From: Akkermansia sp.
GTDB taxonomy: Bacteria; Verrucomicrobiota; Verrucomicrobiia; Verrucomicrobiales; Akkermansiaceae
Assembly (NCBI GenBank): GCA_017546445.1
Contig: JAFYWX010000042.1
Coordinates: 1-64,000 of the forward strand
Direction of reading: 5' to 3'
Length of the DNA stretch: 64,000 bases
This document shows, piece by piece, positions 16,338-27,000 of the stretch (the first letter of the stretch is position 1; the number at the start of each line of letters is the position of its first letter). Made by a program: the position numbers and the translations under genes. The notes beneath the pieces are model-generated. The model saw nothing but the letters and a program-made list of their open reading frames with translations. It did no database searches and was not told where the DNA came from.

Positions 16338-17762
16338 TCAGAGAATGGCACCGGGCACATAGCCCACACCATCCGGGAAGCGGGTAGCAAGCTCCTCCAC
16401 CATGGCGGCGAAGGCATCCACCTGCTGAGCAGCCATACCGGTATCGCCGGCGTTGGCATCGTAAATCTCCTGAATCTCCTCGCGGGTCAGCATCAGGCGG
16501 CCATCGGCGCCCAGGCGGTCCAGTAGGTCATTGGTGGAGATGAGACCATTGCGCAGGTCGTTAGACACAGCCACAGCGTGCTCCTTGATGACCTCGTGAG
16601 CCGTCTCGCGGCCTACACCGCGCTTCACAGCAGCCATCATGATGGTGGTGGTCATCAGGAAGGGCAGGTAGCGGTTCAGCTCAGTGCGCACCACGGGCTC
16701 GTACATACCCATCTGGTCCAGCACGGTGATGAAGGTCTCGAACAGGCCGTCAGCAGCCAGGAAGGCATCCGGCAGCACACAGCGGCGCACCACAGAGCAG
16801 GACACGTCGCCCTCGTTCCACTGATCGCCGATAATGCCGCCAATCATGGTGAGGTGGCCCTTCAGAATGGCGTGGAAGCCGTTCACGCGCTCGCAGGAGC
16901 GGGGGTTCATCTTGTGCGGCATGGCGCTGGAGCCCGTCTGACCCTTGGCAAAACCCTCGGTGCAGAGCTCGTGGCCCACCATGAGGCGCCAGGTCTTGCA
17001 GAAGCTGCTGGGGCCGCTGGCCAGACCCACCAGGCCGGAAATAATTTCAAAATCCAGAGAACGCGGGTATACCTGGCCCACATTCATCCACTTGGAAGAA
17101 ATACCCAGGTGAGCGCAGATGCGGTTCTCGAGCTCGCGCACGGTTTCCGGGTTCTTGGCAAAGAGGGAAAGCTGGTCCAGCTGGGTACCCACAGCACCCT
17201 TGAGACCACGCACGCGGTAGCGCTCCATCATGCTCACCCAGGCCCAGGCCCAGTGCACAATCTCCTCGCCGAACATAGCCACGCGCTTGCCCATGGTGGT
17301 GGCCTGAGCGGCCACATTGTGCGTGCGGGCAGCAAACACCATATCGCGCCAGCCGTTGGCGCACTTGGCCATGCGGTCGAGCACGGCCACAGCCTTGTCG
17401 CGGATGATGTGCATGGAGCGCCAGATCTGCAGCTGCTCCACGTTTTCCGTCAGGTCACGGCTGGTCATACCCTTGTGGATATGCTCGTGGCCGGCCAGGT
17501 CGCAGAACTCCTCGATACGGGCCTTCACATCATGGCGGGTCACACGCTCACGGGCGTTGATGCTGTCCACATCCACCTGCCCCTTCACGCTCTCGTAGGC
17601 GTCAATAGCCTCCTGCGGAATATCCAGCCCCAGGTCCTTCTGGGCCTTCATCACGGCAATCCAGAACTCACGCTCCAGCACAATGCGGCCTTCGGCAGAC
17701 CAGATAGCTTTCATGGAATCGGAGGCATAACGCCCTGCCAGTACATTCGGTATTGAACTCAT
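16338..17762 (-). CDS. purB: Adenylosuccinate lyase
   Basis: Cleaves SAICAR and adenylosuccinate in purine synthesis. At 474 residues it fits the family. The fumarase/aspartase-superfamily signature SSAMPHKMNP is at about 278-287. HIHKGMTSRD (about 94-103) and RTHNVAAQATTMGKR (about 146-160) carry the expected active-site His and Arg residues. It has its own promoter and is followed within 10 nt by the glycosidase gene, an unusual partner for a purine gene. Confidence 0.96.
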   Translation of the reverse strand: MSSIPNVLAGRYASDSMKAIWSAEGRIVLEREFWIAVMKAQKDLGLDIPQEAIDAYESVKGQVDVDSINARERVTRHDVKARIEEFCDLAGHEHIHKGMTSRDLTENVEQLQIWRSMHIIRDKAVAVLDRMAKCANGWRDMVFAARTHNVAAQATTMGKRVAMFGEEIVHWAWAWVSMMERYRVRGLKGAVGTQLDQLSLFAKNPETVRELENRICAHLGISSKWMNVGQVYPRSLDFEIISGLVGLASGPSSFCKTWRLMVGHELCTEGFAKGQTGSSAMPHKMNPRSCERVNGFHAILKGHLTMIGGIIGDQWNEGDVSCSVVRRCVLPDAFLAADGLFETFITVLDQMGMYEPVVRTELNRYLPFLMTTTIMMAAVKRGVGRETAHEVIKEHAVAVSNDLRNGLISTNDLLDRLGADGRLMLTREEIQEIYDANAGDTGMAAQQVDAFAAMVEELATRFPDGVGYVPGAIL

Positions 17763-17793
17763 AATTTGTGTTTTGGGGTTCAGGTGAAAGGGT

Positions 17794-17822
17794 ATTCTAC
17801 CAGAAACTCACCTCATTTTCAA
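17794..17822 (-). promoter_or_regulatory. Promoter of purB
   Basis: -35 TTGAAA (17817-17822), 17-bp spacer, -10 TAGAAT (17794-17799). The leader would be about 24 nt and contains no Shine-Dalgarno-like sequence. Confidence 0.7.
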
Positions 17823-17893
17823 GCCTGAACACATGGAGTGGGAAAATGCAGAATGAAATGCTCGTGTGCGGCATTCGCCGCAGCAGCAGGGAA

Positions 17894-17922
17894 AAACCGC
17901 CTGAGAGCATCTCAGGCGGTTT
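17894..17922 (-). terminator. Terminator of macroglobulin gene
   Basis: A perfect 13-bp stem AAACCGCCTGAGA/TCTCAGGCGGTTT with a 3-nt loop and T-rich tails lies directly after the stop codon. The same CCGCCTGAG core is reused at 53940 and 62897. Confidence 0.85.
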
Positions 17923-17926
17923 TCAG

Positions 17927-20900
17927 TTATTCAGCTTTCGTTTCCACCCGCATGCTGGGGGAGAGGCCGTAGGTCTGCGGCTCGTAGAGCAGCTGAGCCT
18001 GAGCGGGCGGAGCCGTGGCGCTGCCGGCGCGTTTCACGCGGGCATAGTAGCGCAGGTTCACGATATCCCTGCCCGGCCAGCGGGTGCAGAAGCCGCGCAC
18101 GCGGTCGGCCAGGTATTCACGCTGGTCAAAACACTCGCTCCAGCTGAGGGGCTCCAGCCCGGCTGCCTGACCGGGTACATCGGGGTTGATAGCCTCCATG
18201 CTGGAGGGCAGGTAATCCTCCAGCACCAGGTGGTGCAGGTCCTGCTCGCCGGCCTTGGCGCAGGTGAGCGATACGCGCACCACATCACCCACGGCAAATT
18301 CCGTGGCCGGACGCCAGATACCATCCTCGCCCTGCTTCTCGTACACGCGGGTCATCTGCATGCCCTTCTCCGTCACGCCGGGATACTCGGTCTGCTGGGG
18401 CTGAGCCTTGGCGCGCAGCACGGCATACACCGTGCCGTTGAAAGCGGCATACTCGCCACCCAGTTCGGGGGTTTTGACCACGTATACCCCGCGGTCCAGA
18501 GCAGCCACGCCGTGCGGCATGCGCAGGATAGCCCGCACCTGGGCACCGGGAGAATTGCCCACGTAGGTCATAAGGGCGTAGATTGACCAGGAGCTGCGCC
18601 AGCTGCTGTGGTGGCGGTAGTCTGCCGCGCGGGTGCGAATCCAGCGCAGGAAGGCCTCATGGCGGCCATCGTTATTGGTGCGCAGGTACTCCAGGAACTC
18701 GATATCGCCGCGCACGGAGCCGCCGCACTGCCAGCCAGAAGAGGTATTCTCCAGAGCAGCCTTGAGGGCATCTCGCTGCGCCTCGCGGTTCTGCAAAGCA
18801 CGGGCGGCTTCATAACGGGTAAGGGGAGAGGCCTGGGAAATATCTGCCTTCTGCAGGTAATTCAAGAGCTTGTACCACTTGGGCCAGGGCAGGTCAACAC
18901 CGCGTTCCTCAGCCATGCGCAGCACCATGGCCACATGCGCACTGGTCCACAGACTGCTCTCGCCGGCGCCCGGCCAGAACGGCAGGCCGCCGTCCGGCTG
19001 CTGGTGGCGCAGCAGGTTCTGAATCGTCTCCTGCAGCACCTGGGGCACGCGGGAGGCCGGGGTCTGCGCCATGCGCGGGCAGAGCGGCGCCAGGCGGTCA
19101 TACATCAACCACGGCAGCAGAGACGATGCCGCATATTCTATATGGCCCTGGGGAGTCTCCAGCAGGAAATCCACCGCGCCCTGCAGATGCAGCAGCGGGT
19201 TGGCAGATACATGAAGCTCCAGCTTGCAATCCGGGGACTGGGCCAGCTCGGCAGCCAGCTTCTGAGCCGGCACCAGGGTACCCTGCCCCGGCGCAAGCAC
19301 CAAGTGGTGGGCCTCCTTCAGCAGCGGAGAGGGGTGACGCACCGCAAATTCTGCCTGCACGGCGTCCTCGCCCGTGGCACCGGTGGCGGTCCAGCGGTAT
19401 TTCTGCGTGCCGGCCTGCTGCGGGTTCACCTCGAAATTCAGCGTAGCAGAAGCACCTGCAGCCAGGGTGACCTGCTGGGGTTCGCCACCTTCCATCATCT
19501 GCACCTGCCAGGTGCCTTCGGCTTCCGTGTTATTGGTTACGGTGAGCGGCAGAATCATCTTATCACCCGCGCTCATGAAGAGCGGAGCCCCCACACTGAG
19601 CATCACAGGCTGATTCACTACAAGCTGCCCCTCCTGCGTGGCAAAGCGGCCACCTTCCTTATTGGCCGCCACAGCAAACACACGGTAGGTGGTCAGCGTA
19701 TCGGGCATGGTGCAGGTGGTGCTGAAATTGCCCTGTTCATCGGTGTACACAGCACTGCGCCAGAAGGCCAGCGGATTGAAATTCGTACGCAGATGCGGTG
19801 CTCCACTCTCTACGGCGCCGGCGGCATTCATCACCTCTATACCAGCATCCAATCCCACGCCAACGCTCAGGTCACCATCCTCCATAGCCCTGGGTGCTGC
19901 AGATCTGAACACATCGTAGGTACCATCACCAGTCGTATTACTCCGCATCCACCAGGGCTGGTGCTTCCAGCTGCCATCTGCCTGCAACCCCTCGCCCTGC
20001 CAGAGCCCCGGCAGCGGCCTGCAGGGAACCTCGAACATAACAGAAATCTGGCGTACCAGGCATGGATACAACCGCAGGGTCTGCAGCTTGAAACTCAGCG
20101 CTTCGGCCACAGACGGCTTTTCATACTTGCTCTGCGTGAGCATGCCGGCATCCACCGCGTACAGGGTCACCACCGCCTGGGTACCCGTGCCATTCGGCAG
20201 GGTGACGCGGCCACTAATATTCTGCCGGGTGCCGGGACGCACCGCCTCAGTCGGCAGCTGCAGCTCCACATTCAGTTCACGATGCGGGGCGGGCGGATTC
20301 AGAATAGTGCGAGCAGTGAGAATATTCTCGATGACGCCCGTCTCTGCATTACGGCGGGGCAGAATGGCGTGCACCTGCACATGGCCGCCCTCGTCATCCT
20401 GCAGGGGGGCTGCAAACTCATGGCGTCCCTGCTGCACGGTGATGGGCATCACGCGGGAACGCTGGCCACAGGTAATCACCAGCACACCCTGCCCTTCCAT
20501 GCCGGATTCCAGCACCATGCGGTGCCCGTCTGCGCTGCTGCCCAGGCGGAAATACACTCTCTCCTCCTGCTGACGGCCAGCCCATCGCGTGTATTCGCGG
20601 GTGAATACGCGGCCATACGGGTCGCGGCCCAGGATTTCCACCTTGAACTCATTGCCGAATTCCTCGCGGTGCTGCTTCATGAGCTCCTGAAGCGGCAGGG
20701 GGAAGATATCTGTATCCGGTTTCACGTTGAACCAGCTGCTCCAGATTTCCTCCTCCTGCAGGCGGATGAGCACAAAACCGTTCGACAGCGGGGTGGCGGT
20801 GCGACGCGTGCCGCGCATGGTCACCTTCACGCTCTGACCATAGGCGGGAGCCTTGCCGCAGCAAGCGCAGGTGAGCTTCAGGTGCTCACCTTCCACCAGG

Positions 20901-23695
20901 CTGGGCACCACCTCTGCCGGCTGGTACTCGCCAAGACCGTTGAAGCGGCGGTATTCCTCGCGGTCATTCACCACAGCACCCTCATAACAGACCGTAAAAC
21001 TCCTTGAGCCGCGCTCACCCAGCTTGCAGCGGAATTCGGTGCTGCCATCCGCCCCGAGCGGCTGCTTCAGATGCAGCACATAGTGCTTGCGGCCACCGGT
21101 CACTCTCTCGCGGGCGCCCTCCATGGGCACATCGCTGGTCAGCTTCACCTCTGCACTGCCGGTGCTCAGCGGTGAGCCATTGAAATCCTGAGACTGCACC
21201 TTCAGCACAAATTCCTCCGGTGCCACCTTTTCGGTCATATCCTCGGCTTCCACCGTAAAGGCATCGCGGCGGAACACCTGGCAATTCACCTTGCAGCGGG
21301 CAAGAGTGCGGGGATAAGTGGTACCCACGCGAATTTCATAGCGCCCGCAGACGTCTTCCTCGCCCTCCGGCAGAGTGAGTTCCTGGCTGAAGGCGCCGTA
21401 TTCGTCCACATTGAACAGGCGCTTGAACAGCGTAGTGCCGTCCGGAGCAGTGAAATGCAGCTCCAGCTCGCGGTGGCGGGAGTGGGAAATGCGGTTCAGC
21501 GCATCCACGGCGCGCAGGTAACCGCGCACAAAAATCTTTTCACCGGGGCGGTAGTTGTTGCGGTCTGTCCAAAGCATGGCGCGCAGTTCCACGCCCTCAG
21601 CCTTGGTGTTCATGCGGGTGGGATTCCAGGGGCTGCCCACCGGCTGCAACACGCAGTAATCGTCTCCATGCTGCAGCAGAATATCACCACCTATGTTTGG
21701 CAGAGTCACAATACCCTCATGCACCGGCAGCGCCTTCTTGTCCTCACCTTCCAGGCAGGTAGCCAGGGCTCCATCCACCGCAGAAGCATCACTATGGCGC
21801 AGCACCAGCGCCGGGTACCCTTCCTCCGATTCACCGATGATGCACAGCGCCAGGTCGGACACCGTGACAAAGGTATCGCGGCGCACCACCATCTTATCCG
21901 GGTTCAACCCCAGATTGCGGGCTGCGGCAGCCACAGACTCCGAGGGGTAGAAATCCATCTCCAGCAGATAGAGACCGGGTGCCATCTGGCCGCCGCACAG
22001 GGCGTCCAGGTCCAGCTCCACCTTGCATTCACCCACCAGCGGATTCGAACCACCGGGCAACGCAATTTCCTTCGTCTCAAAAAGACGACCACCGGCGCCC
22101 TCCAGGAAGACGCGGTTCTGCAGCACCTCCCAGGCACGCTCATACTCCGCAGGGCGGGTAGGCACATCCTCCGGCCTGGCAAGACCGATATCGATACGGG
22201 CCTGTTCCACGGCGCGCTCGTAATTCATCATCACGAGGCCACTGCGGCGCTCCTGCTGCTCCAGATGCTGGCGCACCTTGGGCAGGGCCTGGGCCAGTTC
22301 ATTCACCTTCCAGTGGCGCAGGCGGGCACGCACTTTACTGCCGTTCACCGCCGGCAGCTCCAGACGGTGCTTGCCCTGCAGCGGCAGGTAGTGCATTTCA
22401 TCCGAACGGAGGCGAGGCTCCATGGGGGTAATACTCAGGCGGCAGGTAAAATCCTTTTCCAGGCGAAGGCCCAGTGTACCTTCCAACCCGGCTTTCAAGG
22501 TGCATTCCGCGCGCACCGGCACCGGAGTCTCCACAGCCAGCTTCATGCCGGGGGAAGCGGTGGGATGATGATAACGCACCATGAGTCCGGTGGTCTTTTC
22601 CTCGTCCACCAGTTCCTCATCCTCATCGCGTGCTTCGGGGGAGGCAGCCTTCAGGGTGAATTCCTGCGGCTCCAGCTCACCCAGATAGCGCACCTTCATC
22701 TCGCGGCCATTCACCGTGGCTGTGCGGGTCACGCCATCCTCTGCCAGAGTAGTCTCCACGCCATCCAGCGTGAGGCGCATCTCGCGGAAAGCGCGCTTCA
22801 GCTGTTCCCTTTCCACCAGGGAATTCAGACGAAGCGCCAGCACATTGACCGTTTGCCCCTGCTCTGCCTTGCCGGCAGTCTGCTCCGGGGTAGCCACCAG
22901 GGAGCGGGCAACATGAATATCACCCAGATTACTTTCCAGGAAAGCGCTGCCCTGGGTCGGGGTAGCCGTAAGCCGCCAGATACTGTTGGCAGGCAGCTGG
23001 CGCTCCGGGCGCACCACCACGTAGCCTTGCAGGGGCATATCCTGGCGCAGCTCTTCCCAGTTCACACCGCGCAGGGCCAGGGAACGCAGCACGCTGTAGC
23101 TGTAGCCATGGCGCAGCTGGGCCTGCTCTGCAATACCACGGGTAGTTTCCCCGGTTTCAAAGAAATCGCCCTTATCATCCATCTTCACGCGGCGGAAGGT
23201 ATAGCTCACCCCGCTCTGCGGATTCAGGGTGCGGGCCTCCTCCGTGTACTGGTGGCGGGCAGATACAAGGGCAGCGCCATTCGGGTATTCACACAGCTCC
23301 TCATTCACCAGCAGGGTGGCAGGAGCATGAAAACGGAACTCAGATTGCTGCAGCGGACGGCCGCTCTGGTAGCGCACGCCATTCCGGAACTTCAGGCAGA
23401 ACTCTGTGCTGATACTGGTACCGAGGGCGGGCTCTATGCGCAGGCAATCCTGGTCTACCCACACCACGCGGGGCTTGTGGGCATCATCTCCGCTGATGGT
23501 GAACAAATCGTGCCCCTTATCAGCCGCCGAGGCGCCGGTCATGTACTGATTCTCCACCACCGTGCGGGTCACCACCGGTTCATCGAAATTGATATTCACG
23601 ATACCCTGACGCTCCCAATACGACAGGGAATCCGCCCATGCCACAGGCAGAGCGGCGAGCATAAAAAAGAAAATTCTGCGGACAATATGCTGCAT
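17927..23695 (-). CDS. Alpha-2-macroglobulin family protein, thioester lost
   Basis: 1922 residues with a cleavable signal peptide (about 1-21, ending AWA) and no lipobox, so probably soluble in the periplasm. Long series of MG-type beta domains are visible, with the family motifs NYRPGEKIFVRGYLRA, DTLTTYRVFAVAANKEGGRF and the alpha/alpha thioester-domain region. Where thioester members have GCxEQ followed by Thr/Ser, this protein reads GHIEYAASS (residues 1517-1525, about 19121-19147). The reactive Cys and Gln are therefore absent. The family traps proteases. Thioester-free bacterial members exist and probably act by conformational trapping. No penicillin-binding protein 1C gene is adjacent, unlike the arrangement common in Proteobacteria. 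Confidence 0.9.
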   Translation of the reverse strand: MQHIVRRIFFFMLAALPVAWADSLSYWERQGIVNINFDEPVVTRTVVENQYMTGASAADKGHDLFTISGDDAHKPRVVWVDQDCLRIEPALGTSISTEFCLKFRNGVRYQSGRPLQQSEFRFHAPATLLVNEELCEYPNGAALVSARHQYTEEARTLNPQSGVSYTFRRVKMDDKGDFFETGETTRGIAEQAQLRHGYSYSVLRSLALRGVNWEELRQDMPLQGYVVVRPERQLPANSIWRLTATPTQGSAFLESNLGDIHVARSLVATPEQTAGKAEQGQTVNVLALRLNSLVEREQLKRAFREMRLTLDGVETTLAEDGVTRTATVNGREMKVRYLGELEPQEFTLKAASPEARDEDEELVDEEKTTGLMVRYHHPTASPGMKLAVETPVPVRAECTLKAGLEGTLGLRLEKDFTCRLSITPMEPRLRSDEMHYLPLQGKHRLELPAVNGSKVRARLRHWKVNELAQALPKVRQHLEQQERRSGLVMMNYERAVEQARIDIGLARPEDVPTRPAEYERAWEVLQNRVFLEGAGGRLFETKEIALPGGSNPLVGECKVELDLDALCGGQMAPGLYLLEMDFYPSESVAAAARNLGLNPDKMVVRRDTFVTVSDLALCIIGESEEGYPALVLRHSDASAVDGALATCLEGEDKKALPVHEGIVTLPNIGGDILLQHGDDYCVLQPVGSPWNPTRMNTKAEGVELRAMLWTDRNNYRPGEKIFVRGYLRAVDALNRISHSRHRELELHFTAPDGTTLFKRLFNVDEYGAFSQELTLPEGEEDVCGRYEIRVGTTYPRTLARCKVNCQVFRRDAFTVEAEDMTEKVAPEEFVLKVQSQDFNGSPLSTGSAEVKLTSDVPMEGARERVTGGRKHYVLHLKQPLGADGSTEFRCKLGERGSRSFTVCYEGAVVNDREEYRRFNGLGEYQPAEVVPSLVEGEHLKLTCACCGKAPAYGQSVKVTMRGTRRTATPLSNGFVLIRLQEEEIWSSWFNVKPDTDIFPLPLQELMKQHREEFGNEFKVEILGRDPYGRVFTREYTRWAGRQQEERVYFRLGSSADGHRMVLESGMEGQGVLVITCGQRSRVMPITVQQGRHEFAAPLQDDEGGHVQVHAILPRRNAETGVIENILTARTILNPPAPHRELNVELQLPTEAVRPGTRQNISGRVTLPNGTGTQAVVTLYAVDAGMLTQSKYEKPSVAEALSFKLQTLRLYPCLVRQISVMFEVPCRPLPGLWQGEGLQADGSWKHQPWWMRSNTTGDGTYDVFRSAAPRAMEDGDLSVGVGLDAGIEVMNAAGAVESGAPHLRTNFNPLAFWRSAVYTDEQGNFSTTCTMPDTLTTYRVFAVAANKEGGRFATQEGQLVVNQPVMLSVGAPLFMSAGDKMILPLTVTNNTEAEGTWQVQMMEGGEPQQVTLAAGASATLNFEVNPQQAGTQKYRWTATGATGEDAVQAEFAVRHPSPLLKEAHHLVLAPGQGTLVPAQKLAAELAQSPDCKLELHVSANPLLHLQGAVDFLLETPQGHIEYAASSLLPWLMYDRLAPLCPRMAQTPASRVPQVLQETIQNLLRHQQPDGGLPFWPGAGESSLWTSAHVAMVLRMAEERGVDLPWPKWYKLLNYLQKADISQASPLTRYEAARALQNREAQRDALKAALENTSSGWQCGGSVRGDIEFLEYLRTNNDGRHEAFLRWIRTRAADYRHHSSWRSSWSIYALMTYVGNSPGAQVRAILRMPHGVAALDRGVYVVKTPELGGEYAAFNGTVYAVLRAKAQPQQTEYPGVTEKGMQMTRVYEKQGEDGIWRPATEFAVGDVVRVSLTCAKAGEQDLHHLVLEDYLPSSMEAINPDVPGQAAGLEPLSWSECFDQREYLADRVRGFCTRWPGRDIVNLRYYARVKRAGSATAPPAQAQLLYEPQTYGLSPSMRVETKAE

Positions 23696-23704
23696 AGCGC
23701 GCCC

Positions 23705-23733
23705 ATTCTACCTGATTTTTGCCCGCAGCTCAA
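23705..23733 (-). promoter_or_regulatory. Near-leaderless promoter of macroglobulin gene
   Basis: -35 TTGAGC (23728-23733), 17-bp spacer, -10 TAGAAT (23705-23710), then 9 nt to the ATG at 23695. Predicted leader is about 3 nt. Confidence 0.65.
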
Positions 23734-23761
23734 CCCTTTATTAGCTCATACACTCATCCCC

Positions 23762-23986
23762 CACATGTGTCCCAAAGATTTCACAGGCGGCTGCATTATC
23801 AACACCATTCTGGAGCCTGCCCCCTCTTTATCCGCTAAGTGGCGATTTGGCGGGGGCTCAAATCTTTCGGAGCACGGGACTTCAGTCCCGAAAACTCAAG
23901 CGATGAGGGACTAAAGTCCCTTGCTCCGACAAAAACAGCTGCCCGACAAACTCCCATTTGGCGCAGCAATCCTTGGGACACATGTG
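23762..23986 (+). mobile_element. MITE-like element, copy C (225 bp) with imperfect direct repeats
   Basis: The ends are CACATGTGTCCCAAAG (23762-23777) and CCTTGGGACACATGTG (23971-23986). CTCATCCCC (23753-23761) and CTCATTCCCC (23987-23996) flank it and look like a target duplication of about 9 bp with one inserted base. Internal hairpins are as in copy A, in the same orientation. Confidence 0.85.
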
Positions 23987-24023
23987 CTCATTCCCCGGGC
24001 GGCTGCGCACGTGGATATACAAA

Positions 24024-24056
24024 CCCGCCACACCCTTTTTTTCAGGATGCGGCGGG
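24024..24056 (-). terminator. Terminator of giant autotransporter
   Basis: On the minus strand a CCCGCCGCA/TGTGGCGGG stem (one G-T pair) encloses a 15-nt loop and is followed by TTTGTAT. It lies 34 nt after the stop codon at 24090. Confidence 0.6.
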
Positions 24057-24089
24057 GAAGTTTTATTCAGGTATGTGTATCGCGCTTCT

Positions 24090-27000
24090 TTAGAAGTTGA
24101 TGCGATAACCCACCGTGCCGTTCACGTTGGTGTAGTCGCTGCGCAGCTCCACGGAGGCATCCATGAAGATGCTGCCACCTTCCTGGCCTACCGGGATGGT
24201 CAGGCCGGCACCGGCTTCCAGACCGAAGGCACCCATCTCCGTGCTGTCCACGTTGGTGGAGGCGCCAGGCAGAGCATTCAGAGCAACCTTGCTGCTGCCG
24301 CTGCGGTCACCGGCATCAACCTTGGCCAGCACGCGGGCTTCCAGGATGCTGGTGCGGTTGTACATGCTTTCGCCGACAACAGCCTGCAGACGAGCACCCG
24401 CACCGATGGTGATGGTATCCAGCGTCTGCTCACCCACTTCCAGAGCCAGGTCGCTGCCGGTCTCCGTGTAGGCATCCACCGAGGTGTGACGCCAGGCCAC
24501 ATTGAACACGGGCTGCAGGCAGGCTGTGCCATCTTCATCCAGCGCGTAGACATGACCCAGTTCGTACATGAAGCCGAAGCTCATGCCGGAGGTCTCGCCC
24601 TCAAGCTGCACACCAGCCACAGTGCGGTCGAGGCTGATATCGGACGAACCGATGGTGGCCACGAAGGTGTGGGTCCAGGCGCTCGGGGCATAGCGGGCAA
24701 ACACGCTCACGTAACAGGAATCCATGCTGCCGGTCGCCGTATCGGCACCCGTCACATCCAGATCACCATACATGGCGGTCAGGGCCATACCGGCGGTCAC
24801 AGTCGGGCTGAAGTCCACATCGAAGCCCACGGTACCACCCCAGCTGTTGAGCTCGTAACCGCTTTCGGAGCCGCTCTCACCCAGCTCAGAGCGATCGCCC
24901 TCAGCGTTAATCCAGGCGTTGAAGTAGGGCATGTCATCATTGGCCACGCTCTGGTCCACACCCATGGTGGTGGTGCGGTTGCGGATAGCCTTCAGCTGGC
25001 GTTCCACATCGCCCATGGCGGCCATGCCGAGCACAGCGGTGCTGGCACCTGCCAGGCTGGCACCCAGCTCTTCAGCCTTATCCCCGCTGGCGGTATCAAG
25101 GATGCTGAGCACAGCACCCAGGTCACTACCCTTGGTCATCTGCGGGTTGAGGGTCACCAGAGCAGCATCAGCCATGGCAAGACCTGCAGCAGCATTGGCG
25201 CTCACGTCCTTACCGACCTTTTCGGTGTAGTAGCTGGTGTTGCGGCCTGCGGCCACCACCTTGCCATCCTTCACTTCCCAGCCGGAGAAGTACTTGTCAT
25301 AGGCAGCAATACCCTCTACCACAATGTCGTCTACATCCACGGTGATGGAATCGAGGCTGACAAGACCATTATTCGTGAGGGACTTGACCTCAGCATCGGT
25401 CAGCGTAAGACCAGTATTGGTGGAAGTAATGTTGAGCTTGGAATCCTGCAGAACAAGGTTACCGGTAAGCTTGGTTCCCTCAGTCACGGAAAGCACACCG
25501 TTCTCCAGAGTACCATTCAGGGTCACACCCTCCTTAGCCGTGGTCACGGTGGTGTCAGCAAGAGCCAGGTTGGCTACAACACCGTTGTCGATAGTGAGGC
25601 CGGCAACACCGTTACCACCAGTGATGGAAACCTTGCTGCCCGTTACCTTCACCTCGCCGGTAGCACCGGAACCGATGTTGATGGTACCGCCCTGGGCGGC
25701 GATGCCGTTGACAGAGGCGTTAATATCCACCAGACCGGACTTCAGGCTGATTTCCTTGGCCACGGCTGCCTTCACATCAACTGTACCACCATCCACCGTC
25801 AGACTCTGCTTCACCAGGGCAGTCTGCACCTTCAGCGTACCGCCAGCGGCCAGAATTTCCTTGGTATCGTTGGCCTTCAGCGCAGTATTGAGAGCAGAGT
25901 TGTAGGTCAGATCAGTATTGACAACGTATGTATCGTGAGAGAACGTAAGCTTCTCCGTCAGGATACCGTTGTTGTAAACATAATCTGCATCAGAGCCGGA
26001 ATTCCACTGCACCTCGGACTCATCCACAATCGCAGCATTACCTGTCACGACGGTGTAGATATTCGTGGTGGAAGCATAGCCGTTGCCCTTTTCAGTCAGC
26101 TCACCATTCAGGTCAGTGAACACGCTGGTTCCCTTGTACTCAAGGTTGCTGATATTGATTTCACCGGTAAGTTCCAGGTTACCTTCGTTCGTCAGAGCAT
26201 CGGTCAGGGTTACGTTGCTCAGCGTAATCTTCTTATCACCTTCGATGGTCACCTTACCAAGGGTACCGCCGTCGATGCTCCAATCCACCTTGTTGGCCTT
26301 GAGAGTACCAGCCTCAATGTTGGTTTCCGCGGACTGGAAGCCATCCTTGGAGGTAATTTCCAGCGTACCGCCCGTCATGGTGAAGGAATCGGCTACTACA
26401 CCGCCCACAGTCATATCACCGCTGTTGACAATGGAACCTTCAGCAATGGACGCGGAGCGCAGGCTGTATACGGAGGTCGGAGAAGTGGCCACAAGCATGC
26501 CCTTGATATCAAGAGTACCCTTGTTTTCCACGGTCTTCACTGCGGCACTATCAGCCTTCAGGGTAGAAGCCTCTGCAACAGCAATGTTGGTGGCTACCAC
26601 ATCACCCTTAGCGGCCAGAGAGCCCTTCTCCTCAACATCGATATCGCCGGCTACCACAACGCTCTGAGCAGTCAGATTAGAAGCCTGCACAACAATGCTG
26701 CTGGCTTCCACATCGCCCTTGGCAGCCAGGGTTGCACCGCTGCCCACGGTCACCTGGGCAGTAGCTGCCTGCAGGCTGCCGGTGGTCAGGGTACCACCGC
26801 TCACGGTGAGGGCAGAATCCTCGCCCACCACGGTATCACCTTCCACGGTCACCTCATTCTTCACCGTAAGGGTTGCGCCATAGTTCACCGTCAGGTTTTC
26901 GGCAACGTCAATGGAATCACCCGTAAGGACGTAATCTTCCTTGGCAGTGTGGTTGGAGACGATGATATTCTGCACGCTGGCATTACCGCTCACCTCCACT

